A DNA stretch of 64,000 nucleotides from Heliopora coerulea. Its lineage: Eukaryota > Cnidaria > Anthozoa > Scleralcyonacea > Helioporidae. The notes under the pieces are model-generated. The model ran no database searches. It was not told the origin of the DNA and saw nothing but the letters and a program-made list of their open reading frames with translations. A program made the translations under genes and the position numbers. Where the stretch lies: assembly GCA_030142905.1 (NCBI GenBank), contig JASJOG010000158.1, forward strand, positions 567,501 through 631,500. The letters are read 5' to 3'. This document shows, in pieces, positions 11,164-21,055 of the stretch (the stretch's first letter is position 1; each line of letters starts with the position of its first letter).

Positions 11164-12975
11164 GATCAATCAATCAATCAACTTTTATTAAAGAGGGTAA
11201 CGACATAACAGCATTAACTGATAAACTAGCTGTCCTCGATTACATAAATCAAAATAAATAAATAAGAAATATAACAACTGTAAATTGACACTATAAAACT
11301 GTAAAATGATCAATATCCTTTAAAATATCAACATAAAAATTTATCAAAGCTTTCTTAAAATTATTCACACTTTTGATCACCTTCAGTTTGTTTGGCAAGG
11401 CGTTCCATAGCCTTGCCATTCTGACTGAAAAGGACCAGCCTCCTTCAGTTTCTCTTTTAAAGCGCGGACAAACCAAGTTTATTGAACCATATCGATTATT
11501 TCGATCATGGATGTTAGAATTTTCTCTTAAGATGTCCTCTGTATATACTGGGCAGTCGCAGAACAGACGTTTGTGAACCAGAACACACACGTTCACTTTT
11601 ACTTCACAAGAAAAAAAGGTAGCCTCTCCAATTTCGTAAATAGCTCGACACTATTCGCCCTTGCATCTGCATCTAGAATAACCCTTGCAGCTAGGTTTTG
11701 AAGTCGCAAGACCCTTTGTAAGTTCTCAATTTAACACGATGACCCCATGGTTACGTCATACATCATAGGCTCTTTGATCATAGCGTTATAATAAATAATA
11801 AGATGCTCAACGGGAAGAAAACTCTTGATTTTTCGCAAAAGAGTGATGCGTTGAGAAAGCTTCTTACAGAGGGAATCGACAGCTCGTCAAAGGACATTCC
11901 TCCGTCTAACTTTACACCCAACAAGAAGTCATTAATGAATATGAAGAACAATACAGGTCCCAAAATGCTACCCTTTGGAACCCCAAGATTTCCTCTTTCA
12001 GCCATAGAATGACATCCATTTATGTTTACATATTGTCTACGACCACGTAGGTAGCTTGTAAAGAATGGAAGATAGTCCTCACCAATTCCAAGAGCCTTGA
12101 GCTTAGATATCAACAGGTGATGATCTACAAGGTCAAACGCTTTCTTATAATCCACGAAAACTATCCCAGTTACTCTGTCTTTATCGAGATCAAGTAAAAA
12201 CTGATCTACAAATCTTATTAAGGCTGTCTCAGTTCAATGCAATTTTCTAAACCCGGATTGGAGTCTTTAGAGAAGTTTATTTTTACTGAGAAGTGCACAT
12301 GCAGCTCGACAGATGTGTTTCTCCAACAGTTTTGACAGAATAGGTGAAATTGATATCGGTTGGTTGCTGTTCTAGTCATCTCTGCTTCTATTCCCTTTAT
12401 AAACCTGTATAACCTTCGCTGTTTTCCAGACAATCGGAAACTGTTTCGTAGACAAACATAAATTTAACACCCTAGTAAGAGAAGGCGCTATAGCAGGTGC
12501 AGCAACTTTAAGGATCTTCACACTAACGCCTTCATCACCAGTTGCCTTATGTGATGGAATAGACAACAACAATTCTAATACATTCTTTTGAACAACAGGC
12601 GACATCTCAGAGTTACTATCTGGTATAAAACTAATATCAGACGGGCTTTGGTACCTGCCAAACGATGCAAGGATTTTCTTAGGCTGGTCAATAAAGTAAC
12701 AGTTGAAAATCTCAGCAATAGTTTTATTTTCAGTTATGACTGCGTCGTTCTCAACTATTTGCAATATTCCATTTTTCTTTTCATTGCCATCCTTAGACAA
12801 ACATTTGATCAAGTTCCAAAGTTTACTTGGATTCAGATTCCTGTGTTCAGAAGCCTTTTCTTTAAAGTAGTCTTGCTTAGTTTTCTTAATCAATTTATTC
12901 ACGCTATTTTTGACGATTGCTCGTCTATCATCTGAAGTAATGAACTGTCTTTCTATTCCCTTTCAGTATCAAATA
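11164..12975 (-). mobile_element. CR1-like LINE with RT, internally deleted
   Basis: The minus-strand pieces in order are a post-endonuclease linker and RT N-terminus (12,372-12,902: LWNLIKCLSKDG, KATGDEGVSVKILK, VWKTAKVIQVYKG), then motif A and B (11,778-12,155: DYKKAFDLVDHHLL, GVPKGSILGPVLFFIFIND), then the C-terminal tail (11,291-11,596: FKRETEGGWSFSVRMARLWNAL). The segment that should hold the YADD catalytic motif is missing between about 11,600 and 11,950. The 3' end carries a TGAT tetranucleotide tail (11,164-11,180 as ATCA on plus), a CR1/L2 hallmark. It is non-functional. Confidence 0.82.
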
Positions 12976-13061
12976 TTTGTATGAAAACGAAAACATCGTA
13001 AGGTATTCTGGTACCTGTATTCAGCTGACGTAATAAGGAGAACCGGCCATTCTGTATCAAC

Positions 13062-13141
13062 TTTATGAATGTTGTACATCACAGTTATTCATGTGTAAAC
13101 CTCCAAGCTTGCACTTGCGTGTCACTGTACAACATTCATAA
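13062..13141. repeat. Small perfect inverted repeat
   Basis: TTATGAATGTTGTACA at 13,062-13,077 is followed after 48 bp by its exact complement at 13,126-13,141. No coding content; probably a MITE fragment. Confidence 0.55.
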
Positions 13142-13676
13142 CGTCGAAAGGGATGTCACTGTGTTGAGACAATTTCGTGTCGGAAATCTTAGACAAAAAA
13201 TTACCTGTAGTTCTCACTCATTTGCTTTAAAAGCAGTTCAGAAATTTTCATGTCAAGACTTGTCAGTGCACTCGAAAAGTGTACTGACTGTTGTGGAAGT
13301 CACTGTTGCATTATAATATTGATATATAAGATATCAAGGACCGAAGTTCGTTTATTCACTTGCCGATTAAATTATCAACTCTGTTTCGTTGAAATTTTTA
13401 CGGCTAAACTAAAGGTATTATTAAACAAACGAATATTTTTATACGTCATCATTTAGGTTTTTGTGTCCGCTGACCATTCTATAGAAGGCCAAAACGGTTT
13501 TATGCAGGCGTCTTGATGAGGGTGGGTGGTTGGCTGGCTGGGTTTGTGGCAATTACGTGATAGCCCAATAAGTTACGGGTATGAGTGAAGAACTTACGGA
13601 ACGTGAAGGACAGGTCGCGAATATCGAGTGGACCGCGTGGTCCTACGTTTGACGTCAGAGAGAGGAGAACGTTTTG
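13142..13676. other. Gene-free stretch
   Basis: Short frames only; no domain, splice pair or repeat structure was recognised. Confidence 0.4.
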
Positions 13677-13960
13677 TGTTAGGCCTAGTTCAGACGTCGA
13701 AGTTATGTCGCATTTAATTCGTCGCATTTAATTCGTCACATTTAATACTACGAAAACTCGACGGAGGTGACAAGTTTCAGTTCAGAAGTAGAATTTAATG
13801 TGTCGCATTTAATTCGAAGCTTGAAATGTGACACCAAACAGCGCGGTTGTTTTCAAAATAAGAAGAGAAACGCGGCTTAAATGACTCCGAATATTGCGCT
13901 ATTAAGACGTTTGAGGAGTCATTTAATTCGTCATCATCGTCTGCTTTAACAGATATTGCC
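13677..13960. repeat. Repeat with tandem TCGCATTTAATTCG motif
   Basis: GTCGCATTTAATTCG occurs three or more times between 13,708 and 13,820, and a related CATTTAATTCGTC lies near 13,920. The left edge has GGCCTAGTTCAGACGTCGAA. It looks like a non-autonomous interspersed repeat; no coding potential. Confidence 0.45.
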
Positions 13961-14036
13961 CGGGTCTAATACTTCAGTCCCTGTAACAGGCGACTTTTTT
14001 TGATTAGCCTCCCATTCACGCGTATCGTCAGTTTTA

Positions 14037-14375
14037 TGGCGGTGGATAAAGGAAGGATTTCTGAAGACGAAAACTGAGGGTTTGATATATGCTGTGCAAG
14101 ATCAGGCCCTCAGAACCAACTGGATCAAGAACAACATAGATGGTCAAGAGATATGTAAAAAGTGTAGACTTCGCGGAGAGAGGGATGAATCGATAGCCCA
14201 CCTGATACTTGACTCCAAAAAACTTGCTCAAAAGGAATTCCAAGAACCTCACGATATTGAAGCAAGAATTGTGCACCTAGGTTTCTGTCAGACGTCCGGG
14301 TTGATAAAGGATGTCATGTGGTACAACCACAAGCTGAAAAGTGCAATAGAAAATGAGAGGGTGAAGATTTCGTAA
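14037..14375 (+). mobile_element. R2-like LINE fragment (zinc finger/endonuclease region)
   Basis: The plus strand encodes GFLKTKTEGLIYAVQDQAL and then a CCHC-like CKKCRLRGERDES..HL region, closely parallel to the minus-strand LINE at 22.7-25.1 kb (KTEGLIIAAQDQALRTN). In R2-type elements this region links RT to the C-terminal restriction-like endonuclease. The fragment is cut on both sides and ends where a second related LINE piece begins. Confidence 0.7.
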
Positions 14376-15655
14376 ATGAGAAAGCAGATGGGTAGGACAA
14401 GGATTAAAGAGCCTGAAAGAAGTATACCAGGAAACAAAAGTCAGAATTGCAACCTATACCTCAATGTCGGAGAGTAAATGGATTGAAGTAGTATGGAAGA
14501 GAGAATACGATAGTGAGTATTGTTAGTGAACCATGAAGCCGAACAGTCGTTAGCAGAATATGGAATGGAAGTAACCTTTAACGAAAAAGGAGTTACGATC
14601 AACGGAGAGAGTATGACAGCCCCTGGAAAACCTGCTAGTGGAAATTGAAGGAAGAATTGATGAAAGGAATGAATAATAACAAAAAGGCTGAGTATATTAA
14701 GAAGGAAATTCAAAGCAATGTCTATCAGAACCAGGATGTGGAATGTAGTGAATGGCTTAAATGCAATCTAGAACCTAAAAAGACAGCAGGGATGATAAAC
14801 ATGCAAGAACAGATGATCGCGACAAGGAAATGAAAGGGGGATGAGAGGATTAAAAGTGGAATCGGTATTGTGTAGATTGTATCGACTGTATGATGCGACT
14901 GTACAACATCACTTGGCAGGATGTACAGTAATGGCAGGGACAGAATATGTGAGGGGACACAACAACGCATTGATGGTGCTAGCCGTGCAATGGGGGTAGC
15001 AACATGGGATTATAGAGGAAGGAAGACTGTAGAACCAACAGCAATCGGTAAAAGGGGAGGTAATGGAGAATGATCAGTTGAAGTTGTTGTGGGATTTTGA
15101 ATACAAACTGAAGGAATATGATAAAGCTAGAAGGCCAGACATTACACAAGAGGACAAGGTAGGGAAACGGATCTGGCTGGAGGACATGGCTTGTCCTCAC
15201 GAACAAAATATAGAAGAAAAACATTGGGAAAAGTTAAACAAGGACCAACAGTTAGCGTTTGAAACGAGAAGGAAGCTACCGGGATTACATGTAGAGATGA
15301 TACCAATGGTAATAGGATGTCTTGGAAGTGGTATCAATAAATTACAACAACAAATTATTAAACTAATATGACATGAGAACGAAACTAAATGGGTGGCGAG
15401 AAACATCCAGAAAATAGTATTAATGGAAAGTGAGATACTGTTACGCAAAGTGGTGAGGAAAGTGGTCCAAGAGGATTGATATTTTAGAATATGCAGTGTT
15501 GAAGCATGCAACCCTAACAAATTTGATAAGAGGAGTCACTATGTACATCTAGTAGGCGCTATTGGCCGTTAAGGATTGGCTATCAAACGAAGATCATAAT
15601 AATGATCATAGTTATTAGGTGGTGTGCGACTTGTTATAATAACAACAATAATAAC
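14376..15655 (+). mobile_element. R2-like LINE 3' part with restriction-like endonuclease
   Basis: Frames in order include SEWLKCNLEPKKTAGMINMQ (14,645-14,833), a degenerate zinc-finger stretch ending VQHHLAGCTVMAGTEYVR (about 14,880-14,955), and 15,063-15,371 with WDFEYKLKEYDKARRPDIT, a WLEDMACP strand and EMIPMVIGCLGSG. The PD...D pattern and following IVIG strand match the C-terminal PD-(D/E)XK-type nuclease of R2/NeSL-group LINEs. Later remains (EACNPNKFDKR) run to an AATAACAACAATAATAAC tail at about 15,635-15,655. Multiple frameshifts; inactive. Confidence 0.72.
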
Positions 15656-16426
15656 AGGGCACTGGAGTAGGACAAACAAAGCTTCAGCCTATTACGTTAA
15701 AGTGGACACTCCCGCCCACCACAGTCCGGGGTGGCACCTTTGGTAAGTGCCAGCAACTCATTAGCCAACGATAGATAAGAGTATTCAGTCTTGGATGGCA
15801 ACTTATCTAGGAGAAGGTAACTCCGAAATAAAACCAGAAGAACTTAGGCAAGACAATAATATCAGAGCCAGTGAGCTCCATAATACGAGCAGGCTTTGAT
15901 GAGATGACCTAGGGAGTGGGGCCCCTGCCTTACCAGCTGGGTAGACAGGTAGTCGAAAGGTTCAGCTTACCTTAAATGGCTAGCGGCTGCAAGCACACTA
16001 CCTTCAGATAATGGCAAACCTGCCCTGTTGGCCCAAGGACTAGAAGACAGTCCGTACAGCTGACTGACGCCGCTAAACTAAGTTTATGGAGGATAAACCA
16101 GCTTTAAATGCCGAATCAGATGAGCACTAATCTAAGAATAAAACAATATTCAGACTTAACTCTTGCAGTGGCACACCTAAACTGACCTTAACTGGTTGGA
16201 AGTGCAACAGAGTACTGTTAAAGTGAAACTGGATATACGCATTTGGGAGTGCTTTCAGGGACGTTCGAGGGCTGTACGTCCCTTACCCTATTCTGAGTCG
16301 ATTAAATGGGTGAGAAAGGGCTGCCCCCCGTGTCATCTTTAATAGACACTTTTAATGGAAAAAATTTCCTTTCTCCACGAGTTTCCTGAAATGTCTGTGC
16401 AATGTCTGTTGTGGTCTTACCTAACA

Positions 16427-16946
16427 GGATACTGGGAGCCTGTAGCAGGCTGAGACACTTCCACTATTCTTAAGTTGATAATTTTTGAAGGAAGAAAATC
16501 TCTAGTGTTAAGATATTTTTTAAAACCCAAACGGGACCTGTTGCGAAAAATGCACCTTTGGGCCATCCAGCATGGAATCGAGCCCGCGACCTGGCGAATC
16601 TAGTGCGAAGCTCTGCCAACTGAGCTACGGAGTACGTTGCAGGGAGCATGGCCACGAGTTCAGTATATATAATGGTGGTAATAACTATATAAGAGAAGGG
16701 TATATTCGATAGAACACTATGGCATTTACACTCGACTGATAACGGTTAAGTTGATAATTTTTGAATAAGGAAAATCTTGAGTGTCTAGCAATTTTTAAGA
16801 CCCAATAATATGGGGTGGTGTAAGTTGTAATAATAATAATAATAATAATGATAATAATAATAATTATTATTCTCTTTCAAAAATTATCAACTTAAGAACA
16901 GTGGAAGGGGTGTCAACCTGCTACAGGCTCCCAGTATCCCGTCAGG
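16427..16946. mobile_element. Foldback element with tRNA-like core (left-arm copy)
   Basis: GGATACTGGGAGCCTGTAGC...TTAAGTTGATAATTTTTGAA at 16,428-16,493 recurs inverted at 16,875-16,942, giving TIRs of about 65 bp. Inside are a tRNA-like unit (16,556-16,640), a second TTGATAATTTTTGAA copy (16,750) and a TAATAATAA tract (16,828-16,870). The mirror copy is at 27,199-27,718. Confidence 0.6.
16556..16640 (-). repeat. tRNA-like sequence (SINE-type), left-arm copy
   Basis: The minus strand contains CTCCGTAGCTCAGTTGGCAGA (A box), CACTAGATTCGCCAGGTCGC in the anticodon region, and GGGCTCGATTCC (B box). It can be drawn as a near-complete tRNA, but lies inside a repeat and is duplicated at 27,505-27,589, so it is treated as a SINE head rather than a functional tRNA gene. 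Confidence 0.55.
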
Positions 16947-17008
16947 GGGTAAAATACCAGGATTGTGTCTGGCGCGATTAACCCACTAACTCACAAAAGT
17001 GATGAATA

Positions 17009-17797
17009 ATGACCAATATCAGAAATGAAGATAACGACGTGAATGAGGCCAGAAATGGTCTCTCGTCCGGCAGTGTTGGTGTGAACGGACAGGGACCACT
17101 CGGTCGTCATCAAGTTACTGCCCGTAGAAAGTGGAACAATGCGTTATATCGAGTTGTAATGGAATGCTATTTTGAGAATAAACCAGGAATCAGAGGGTAC
17201 AGGAGGAGAATGTTGTATAGCTGGCAGAACAGAGGGATGTTTAAGATGTCTGAGCAAAATTTAGCTGACCAGGCAAGAGCAATTAGAAACAATAATTGGC
17301 TCTCCATTGTCGAGCTGGAGGAGATTAAGCGACGAGTGGATAGTGAAGCAGGTGACGATAATGATGAGAATAGGATGAATAATGATGGAATGAATATGCA
17401 GCAAAATCAAGAACCTGTTTCTGAGTGTAGATCGGAGAGGGAAGACAACGAGGAAGGAGTTCACCAATTTCAAGTCCTAAATCCGGAAGAACTGTCAGAG
17501 GGACAGCAAGATATTCTGAATGATATCAAAATGGCTCTAGAAGAGGATAAGGCAAAACAACCAACATTTTTCAAACATGTGGAGAGAAAGAAGCTCAGTG
17601 AGGTGGCTAAAGTAGTGAATGATGTACTAGCGCACATTCAAACAGCTGATATAACCGAAACCAATCGGCTAATGCAAACCGCAGCTATGGTTGTAACGCG
17701 AAGACTAGGTATAAAGAAAAGAAGTACTGAAGCAAGAAAAAAACCCTTTCGGAAGAGAAGAATAAACCTGACAGTAAAAAACTACTTTAGAAAATAG
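17009..17797 (+). CDS. N-terminal part of R2-like LINE ORF (truncated copy)
   Basis: A 262-codon ORF. Residues 1-253 are identical to the mirror ORF at 26,360-27,136; the last nine codons differ because the duplication ends at 17,766. Visible segments are WNNALYRVVMECYF, GIRGYRRRMLYSWQNRG, QNLADQARAIRNNNWL and a Glu-rich linker, followed by a basic KKRSTEARKKPFRKRRI stretch. In this LINE group this region precedes the RT and probably binds nucleic acid. With no RT downstream, this copy cannot retrotranspose. Confidence 0.75.
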   Translation: MTNIRNEDNDVNEARNGLSSGSVGVNGQGPLGRHQVTARRKWNNALYRVVMECYFENKPGIRGYRRRMLYSWQNRGMFKMSEQNLADQARAIRNNNWLSIVELEEIKRRVDSEAGDDNDENRMNNDGMNMQQNQEPVSECRSEREDNEEGVHQFQVLNPEELSEGQQDILNDIKMALEEDKAKQPTFFKHVERKKLSEVAKVVNDVLAHIQTADITETNRLMQTAAMVVTRRLGIKKRSTEARKKPFRKRRINLTVKNYFRK

Positions 17798-18268
17798 AAA
17801 CAAAAATTCTCTCCCGTACCTCAATCGAGTTAAGGCACGCAAAAAGTTGAAACAACACGATAAAAGCTTGTAATTAAGAACAGAGACCATTGCCTCCTTT
17901 TTCAAGATCACAGTATCTGTTAAGATAGCTTTTCGAGTGTTCTTTTAACTTCCCAAGTGCCTCTTTAAGCCGATTGAGGTTCCAAGACGAAATTTTGAGT
18001 TTCTTTTTTAAAGACTTTATGATGTCTGGTAATGGTGACTGGTCAACTGGTAAATTAGGGGTATAATGAAAAGAACACATTTGAGAATGGCTGCATTAAA
18101 AGCTGTAGTACTTGCTCAAAATGGACGTTTAAGTTAGAGAGGTGTTTTAAATATTTGTATGTTTAGTTTGAGAAATGCTATTAACTTGATTAATTTCGAC
18201 AAAAATAAATTAAAAATAATAAAACTTTTGAAACATTTATTGTTGAACGCATATACTGAATATTTTAG
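17798..18268. other. Stretch between LINE arm and NLR exon
   Basis: AT-rich sequence with a 68-codon minus-strand frame (17,874-18,080, basic and helical-looking, SLKKKLKISSWNLNRLKEAL) that I cannot assign. A polypyrimidine tract and TATTTTAG acceptor end it at 18,268. It is probably the intron upstream of the NB-ARC exon. Confidence 0.4.
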
Positions 18269-20292
18269 AACCCGCTCGCTTTTGTGTTCTTCCACCCAAG
18301 CCATCACACAACATCGGGAATCGAAAAGGGACTGTTACGAGACTCGGCCAAAAGATGCAAGAACTTCGCGACCATCATCCTTATGGTGTTACAAGCTTAT
18401 ATCTTTCAGGAAGTCCCGGATGTGGTAAAACTCAGTTGGCCAGGTTACTTGGTAATGCGATGTATGCAGACAAGAAGTTCTCGTTTGTATTTACTTTGAA
18501 TGCTTCTTCGTCAGAATCACTGTACAATTCAATGTTTAATCTTGCCGTAAGACTGGGTTGGAATGCAGATATTCTCGTGAAAGAGGTACCACAAGAAGGC
18601 ACATTCTATGAGAAGTTCCACAAGCTTTGCGCTCTGGTTGGAGTCAAAGCTAATTCACATCGTTGCTGGCTAATAATTGTCGACGGAGTGGGCGTAAGTG
18701 GTGTCGAAGAAGAAATGAAATTCTGGCGCAAAAATCCTGGTATCCAAAACTGGGGAGCTGGTCAACTAATTATAACCACACGGAGAGTAGATGATATCCC
18801 AGTGGGTGATAAGGTGATTGAGGAATCTTTAAAGAATGGCATGGGCCATGATGAGGCGGTAAATCTTTTGAAGGAAATTTCATTCCCCGGTGAGGACAAT
18901 GAAATTGATGAAACACTACGACTAGTAGCCCAAGAGTTAGATTACCAGCCACTAGCTTTGGCATGTGCTGGGATATACGTAAGTGAAATGTCAAAGGTAA
19001 GGAAGGAACTCACGTGGAGTGGTTACCTTGAAAAATTGCGGTCAGGAAAGCAAGAAATGATGGAAAACAGGGCAGCAATGAAAAATGAGGCATATCCTTA
19101 TGGCATAGTTCTAGCTACACGTCTAGTTATGGAGGAACTTTTGGCCTCTTCTGAAATTTTAAGACATGTCTTCCTCGCATTTTCCTTCTGTGCCTACGCA
19201 GCAGTTCCGGCTGAGCTATTGGTAAGCTACGTGAAAAGCAACTTGGAGAACGTTGATGACGACGAAGTTCTTATGGTTTTAAAGAATTGTTGCTTGTTTA
19301 TGTGGAACGAGGACTCCAAAGTAAATAGTTTGATGGTTCATCAGGTTGTCTACCAAAGCTTCTTCGTGATGCGTCAAAAGAATGAAAGTAATTTTTCTAC
19401 CTGGTTGAACATCCTGAAAAATTTTGCCACAGATAATATTACCAACGAAAGTCCCTCAACCTTTGTTGCTTTATCCCTTCTCAAACCCCACATACCGAAA
19501 ATTGATAATCAAAAGAAATACTTCACATCACCGACTGGTAATTCGATGGATCAATCTACACACACTCAATCACAACCCAAAGAATTACTGTCCAAACTTC
19601 AAGTATTTCGAGATGTTTACTGGGCCACACACGATTGTCATCAACAAGTTTATTGGAACAACTGTATTCTCGATATCCAGTGTTCCTTTCAAGGAAATAG
19701 TCATCCGGACGTTGCCAGGACTTTGAATAATCTGGGAACTGTGTATCGATCTCTCGGTGATTTGAAGAAAGCCGAGGAACACCACTTGGAACCATTGAAA
19801 ATAAACAAGTCATGCTACGGGGACAGTCATCCGCATGTTGCCACGACTTTGAGTAATCTGGGAAATGTGTATCGATCTCTCGGTGATTTGAAGAAAGCCG
19901 AGGAACACCACTTGGAAGCACTGAAAACAACCAAGTCATGCTTCGGGGACAGTCATCCGGATGTTGCCACGATTTTGAATGATCTGGGAAATGTGTATCA
20001 ATCTCTTGGTGATCTGAAGAAAGCCGAGGAACACCACTTGGAAGTACTGAAAATAACCAAGTCATGCTACCGGTACAGTCATCCGAATGTTGCCACGATT
20101 TTGAATAATCTGGGAAATGTGTATCAATCTCTTGGTGATCTGAAGAAAGCCGAGGAGCACCACTTAGAAGCATTGAAAATAAGCAAGTTATGCTACGGGG
20201 ACAGTCATCCGGATGCTGCCACGACTTTGGGTAATCTGAGAGGTGTGTATGAATCTCTTGGTGATCTTATATATATATATGTATATATGTAG
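18269..20292 (+). CDS. NLR-type protein: NB-ARC ATPase plus TPR array (exon, 3' end disrupted)
   Basis: An open exon follows a TATTTTAG acceptor; the first internal Met is at 18,355. Before it, FCVLPPKPSHNIGNR is the typical lead-in to cnidarian NB-ARC domains. From the Met, residues 19-26 are the Walker A loop GSPGCGKT, 104-110 are Walker B CWLIIVD, about 137-145 are the sensor LIITTRR, about 200-210 are GLPL-like QPLALACAG, and MVHQ is an MHD-like motif. Residues about 455-640 hold five 42-residue TPRs (NNLGNVYRSLGDLKKAEEHH). Such proteins are STAND ATPases that oligomerise in cytoplasmic innate-immune or death signalling. The repeat array is cut after SLGDL by a TA microsatellite and Penelope-like sequence, which supply the apparent stop. 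The N-terminal effector exon is not seen. Confidence 0.85.
19700..20266 (+). repeat. Five 126-bp tandem repeats encoding TPRs
   Basis: Near-identical 126-bp units start with an AGTCATCCGGA-like motif and are spaced exactly 126 bp apart. Identity is high at DNA level, including silent sites, indicating recent expansion or gene conversion. The fifth unit is incomplete. Confidence 0.85.
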
Positions 20293-20316
20293 GTATATAC
20301 ATATATATATATATGT

Positions 20317-20352
<36 letters not shown>

Positions 20353-20391
20353 GGCCGATATATATATATATATATATATATATCGGCCTAC
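20266..20391. repeat. TA-rich microsatellite with inverted GTAGGCCGATA edges
   Basis: TATATA/TATGTA tracts. AGTAGGCCGATATA at about 20,348 is mirrored by TATATCGGCCTACT at 20,377-20,391. This is the end of the Penelope-like repeat that interrupts the TPR exon. Confidence 0.8.
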
Positions 20392-20422
20392 TGGGCCTCA
20401 TCAGTGTAGTGCTGACGAGCAG
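20382..20422 (-). ncRNA. Degenerate hammerhead ribozyme motif
   Basis: The minus strand reads CTCGTC, a short helix I strand, CTGATGA (20,398-20,404), a perfect GGCC-CAGTA-GGCC helix II, then GATA where the hammerhead core needs GAAA. The core change and the TA tract replacing helix III suggest it is inactive. Confidence 0.5.
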
Positions 20423-20629
20423 GATGAAGAAGCCTACATTATATAGGCAACTCAAATGTTCCACACGTGTGGTGCATCTAAGCCATGCCAGAGTGCTCTA
20501 ACTACAGACTAGTGAGCGTGCGCAAATTCGCTAACGGCATGACTCATCCTGTAGAGTGCTCAATATGAACCAAGAGGCCATAGAGCGATATGTAACTATA
20601 TGTGTATATATATGTTCAATCTGCACACG

Positions 20630-20680
20630 TACGTTTCGCTCTACTACAGCTCATCAGTGCAGCTCGGAACGAACTTGGAT
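20630..20680 (-). ncRNA. Hammerhead ribozyme candidate with intact core
   Basis: The minus strand has CGTT as a possible cleavage site (GTT), a short helix I segment, CTGATGA at 20,651-20,657, a short GCT...AGC helix II, and GAAAC at 20,633-20,637. Helix III would be only about 3 bp, the minimal form seen in Penelope-like elements. Activity is inferred, not shown. Confidence 0.5.
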
Positions 20681-20720
20681 TGATAAGGGACCAGAGTGCT
20701 CAAACCGCTACTCGTTGGTG

Positions 20721-20752
<32 letters not shown>

Positions 20753-20754
<2 letters not shown>

Positions 20755-21055
20755 ATTGTTTAGAACTATGGCTAGTGTTAGGACTGATGTTAGGGTTAGG
20801 AATAGGTGGTACATGTTTTGAAGTACAAACTTAGTTTCAATTCCTTATCAATTGATTCGTTCTCAGTCTCTCCTCGAAACCTTATTTTTAGGTATACTTT
20901 TTAGCAATCACCAATAGGAAACTTATTTTATAATTCAGTTTAATAGCCATATCATAAAGTGTTATTCTGCCATTTTGAGATAGTAGGTGGGAGTTAGTCA
21001 AGTGGACAGCCCTACATTTTAGTAGACGTTAAAAGCGGGCGTCCTCAGAATCCAT
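20753..21055. other. Gene-free stretch
   Basis: Includes two TTAGGG-like hexamers (near 20,790), too few to be telomeric. No coding or repeat structure. Confidence 0.4.

Larger units (their letters stand above)
15656..17766 (+). mobile_element. R2-like LINE 5' part (5' UTR and ORF N-terminus), truncated
   Basis: This begins directly after the TAA-type tail of the preceding LINE and contains a non-coding leader followed by the ORF at 17,009. Bases 15,987-17,766 reappear in inverse orientation at 26,379-28,158, where the ORF continues into the RT. Here the element stops abruptly within the ORF at 17,766. A tRNA-containing foldback is nested in the leader. Confidence 0.75.
15987..17766. repeat. 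Left arm of a 1,780-bp near-identical inverted duplication
   Basis: Every position x in this arm pairs with 44,145 minus x in 26,379-28,158, with no indel between the arms. For example, the ORF start at 17,009 maps to 27,136 and the frame 16,470-16,655 maps to 27,490-27,675. One mismatch was noticed (16,319 versus 27,826). The spacer is 8.6 kb. Confidence 0.92.
20382..20752 (-). mobile_element. Penelope-like element terminal repeat (pLTR) unit
   Basis: On the minus strand two hammerhead-like blocks lie about 250 bp apart, separated by a non-coding body containing TGTAGGCTTCTTCATCC, with TA tracts at both ends (20,268-20,380 and 20,725-20,752). Penelope-like elements carry hammerhead ribozymes in their terminal repeats (established for the family). 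No RT or GIY-YIG coding is present, so only the terminal repeat remains. Confidence 0.6.

Noticed and set aside
16556..16640. Functional tRNA gene
   Set aside because: Boxes are good, but the unit lies in a foldback repeat and is duplicated with it, fitting a SINE head better.
17874..18080. 68-codon basic helical minus-strand frame
   Set aside because: No family match, no splice signals and position in a probable intron; mentioned only in passing.
19556..20173. 205-codon minus-strand frame over the TPR array
   Set aside because: Antisense shadow of the 126-bp coding repeats; the plus strand carries the conserved TPR motif.
19700..20266. Regular repeats as a possible CRISPR-like array
   Set aside because: Units are contiguous coding repeats without spacers, in a eukaryotic genome.
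20780..20800. TTAGGG-like hexamers suggesting an internal telomere
   Set aside because: Only about two units, not an array.
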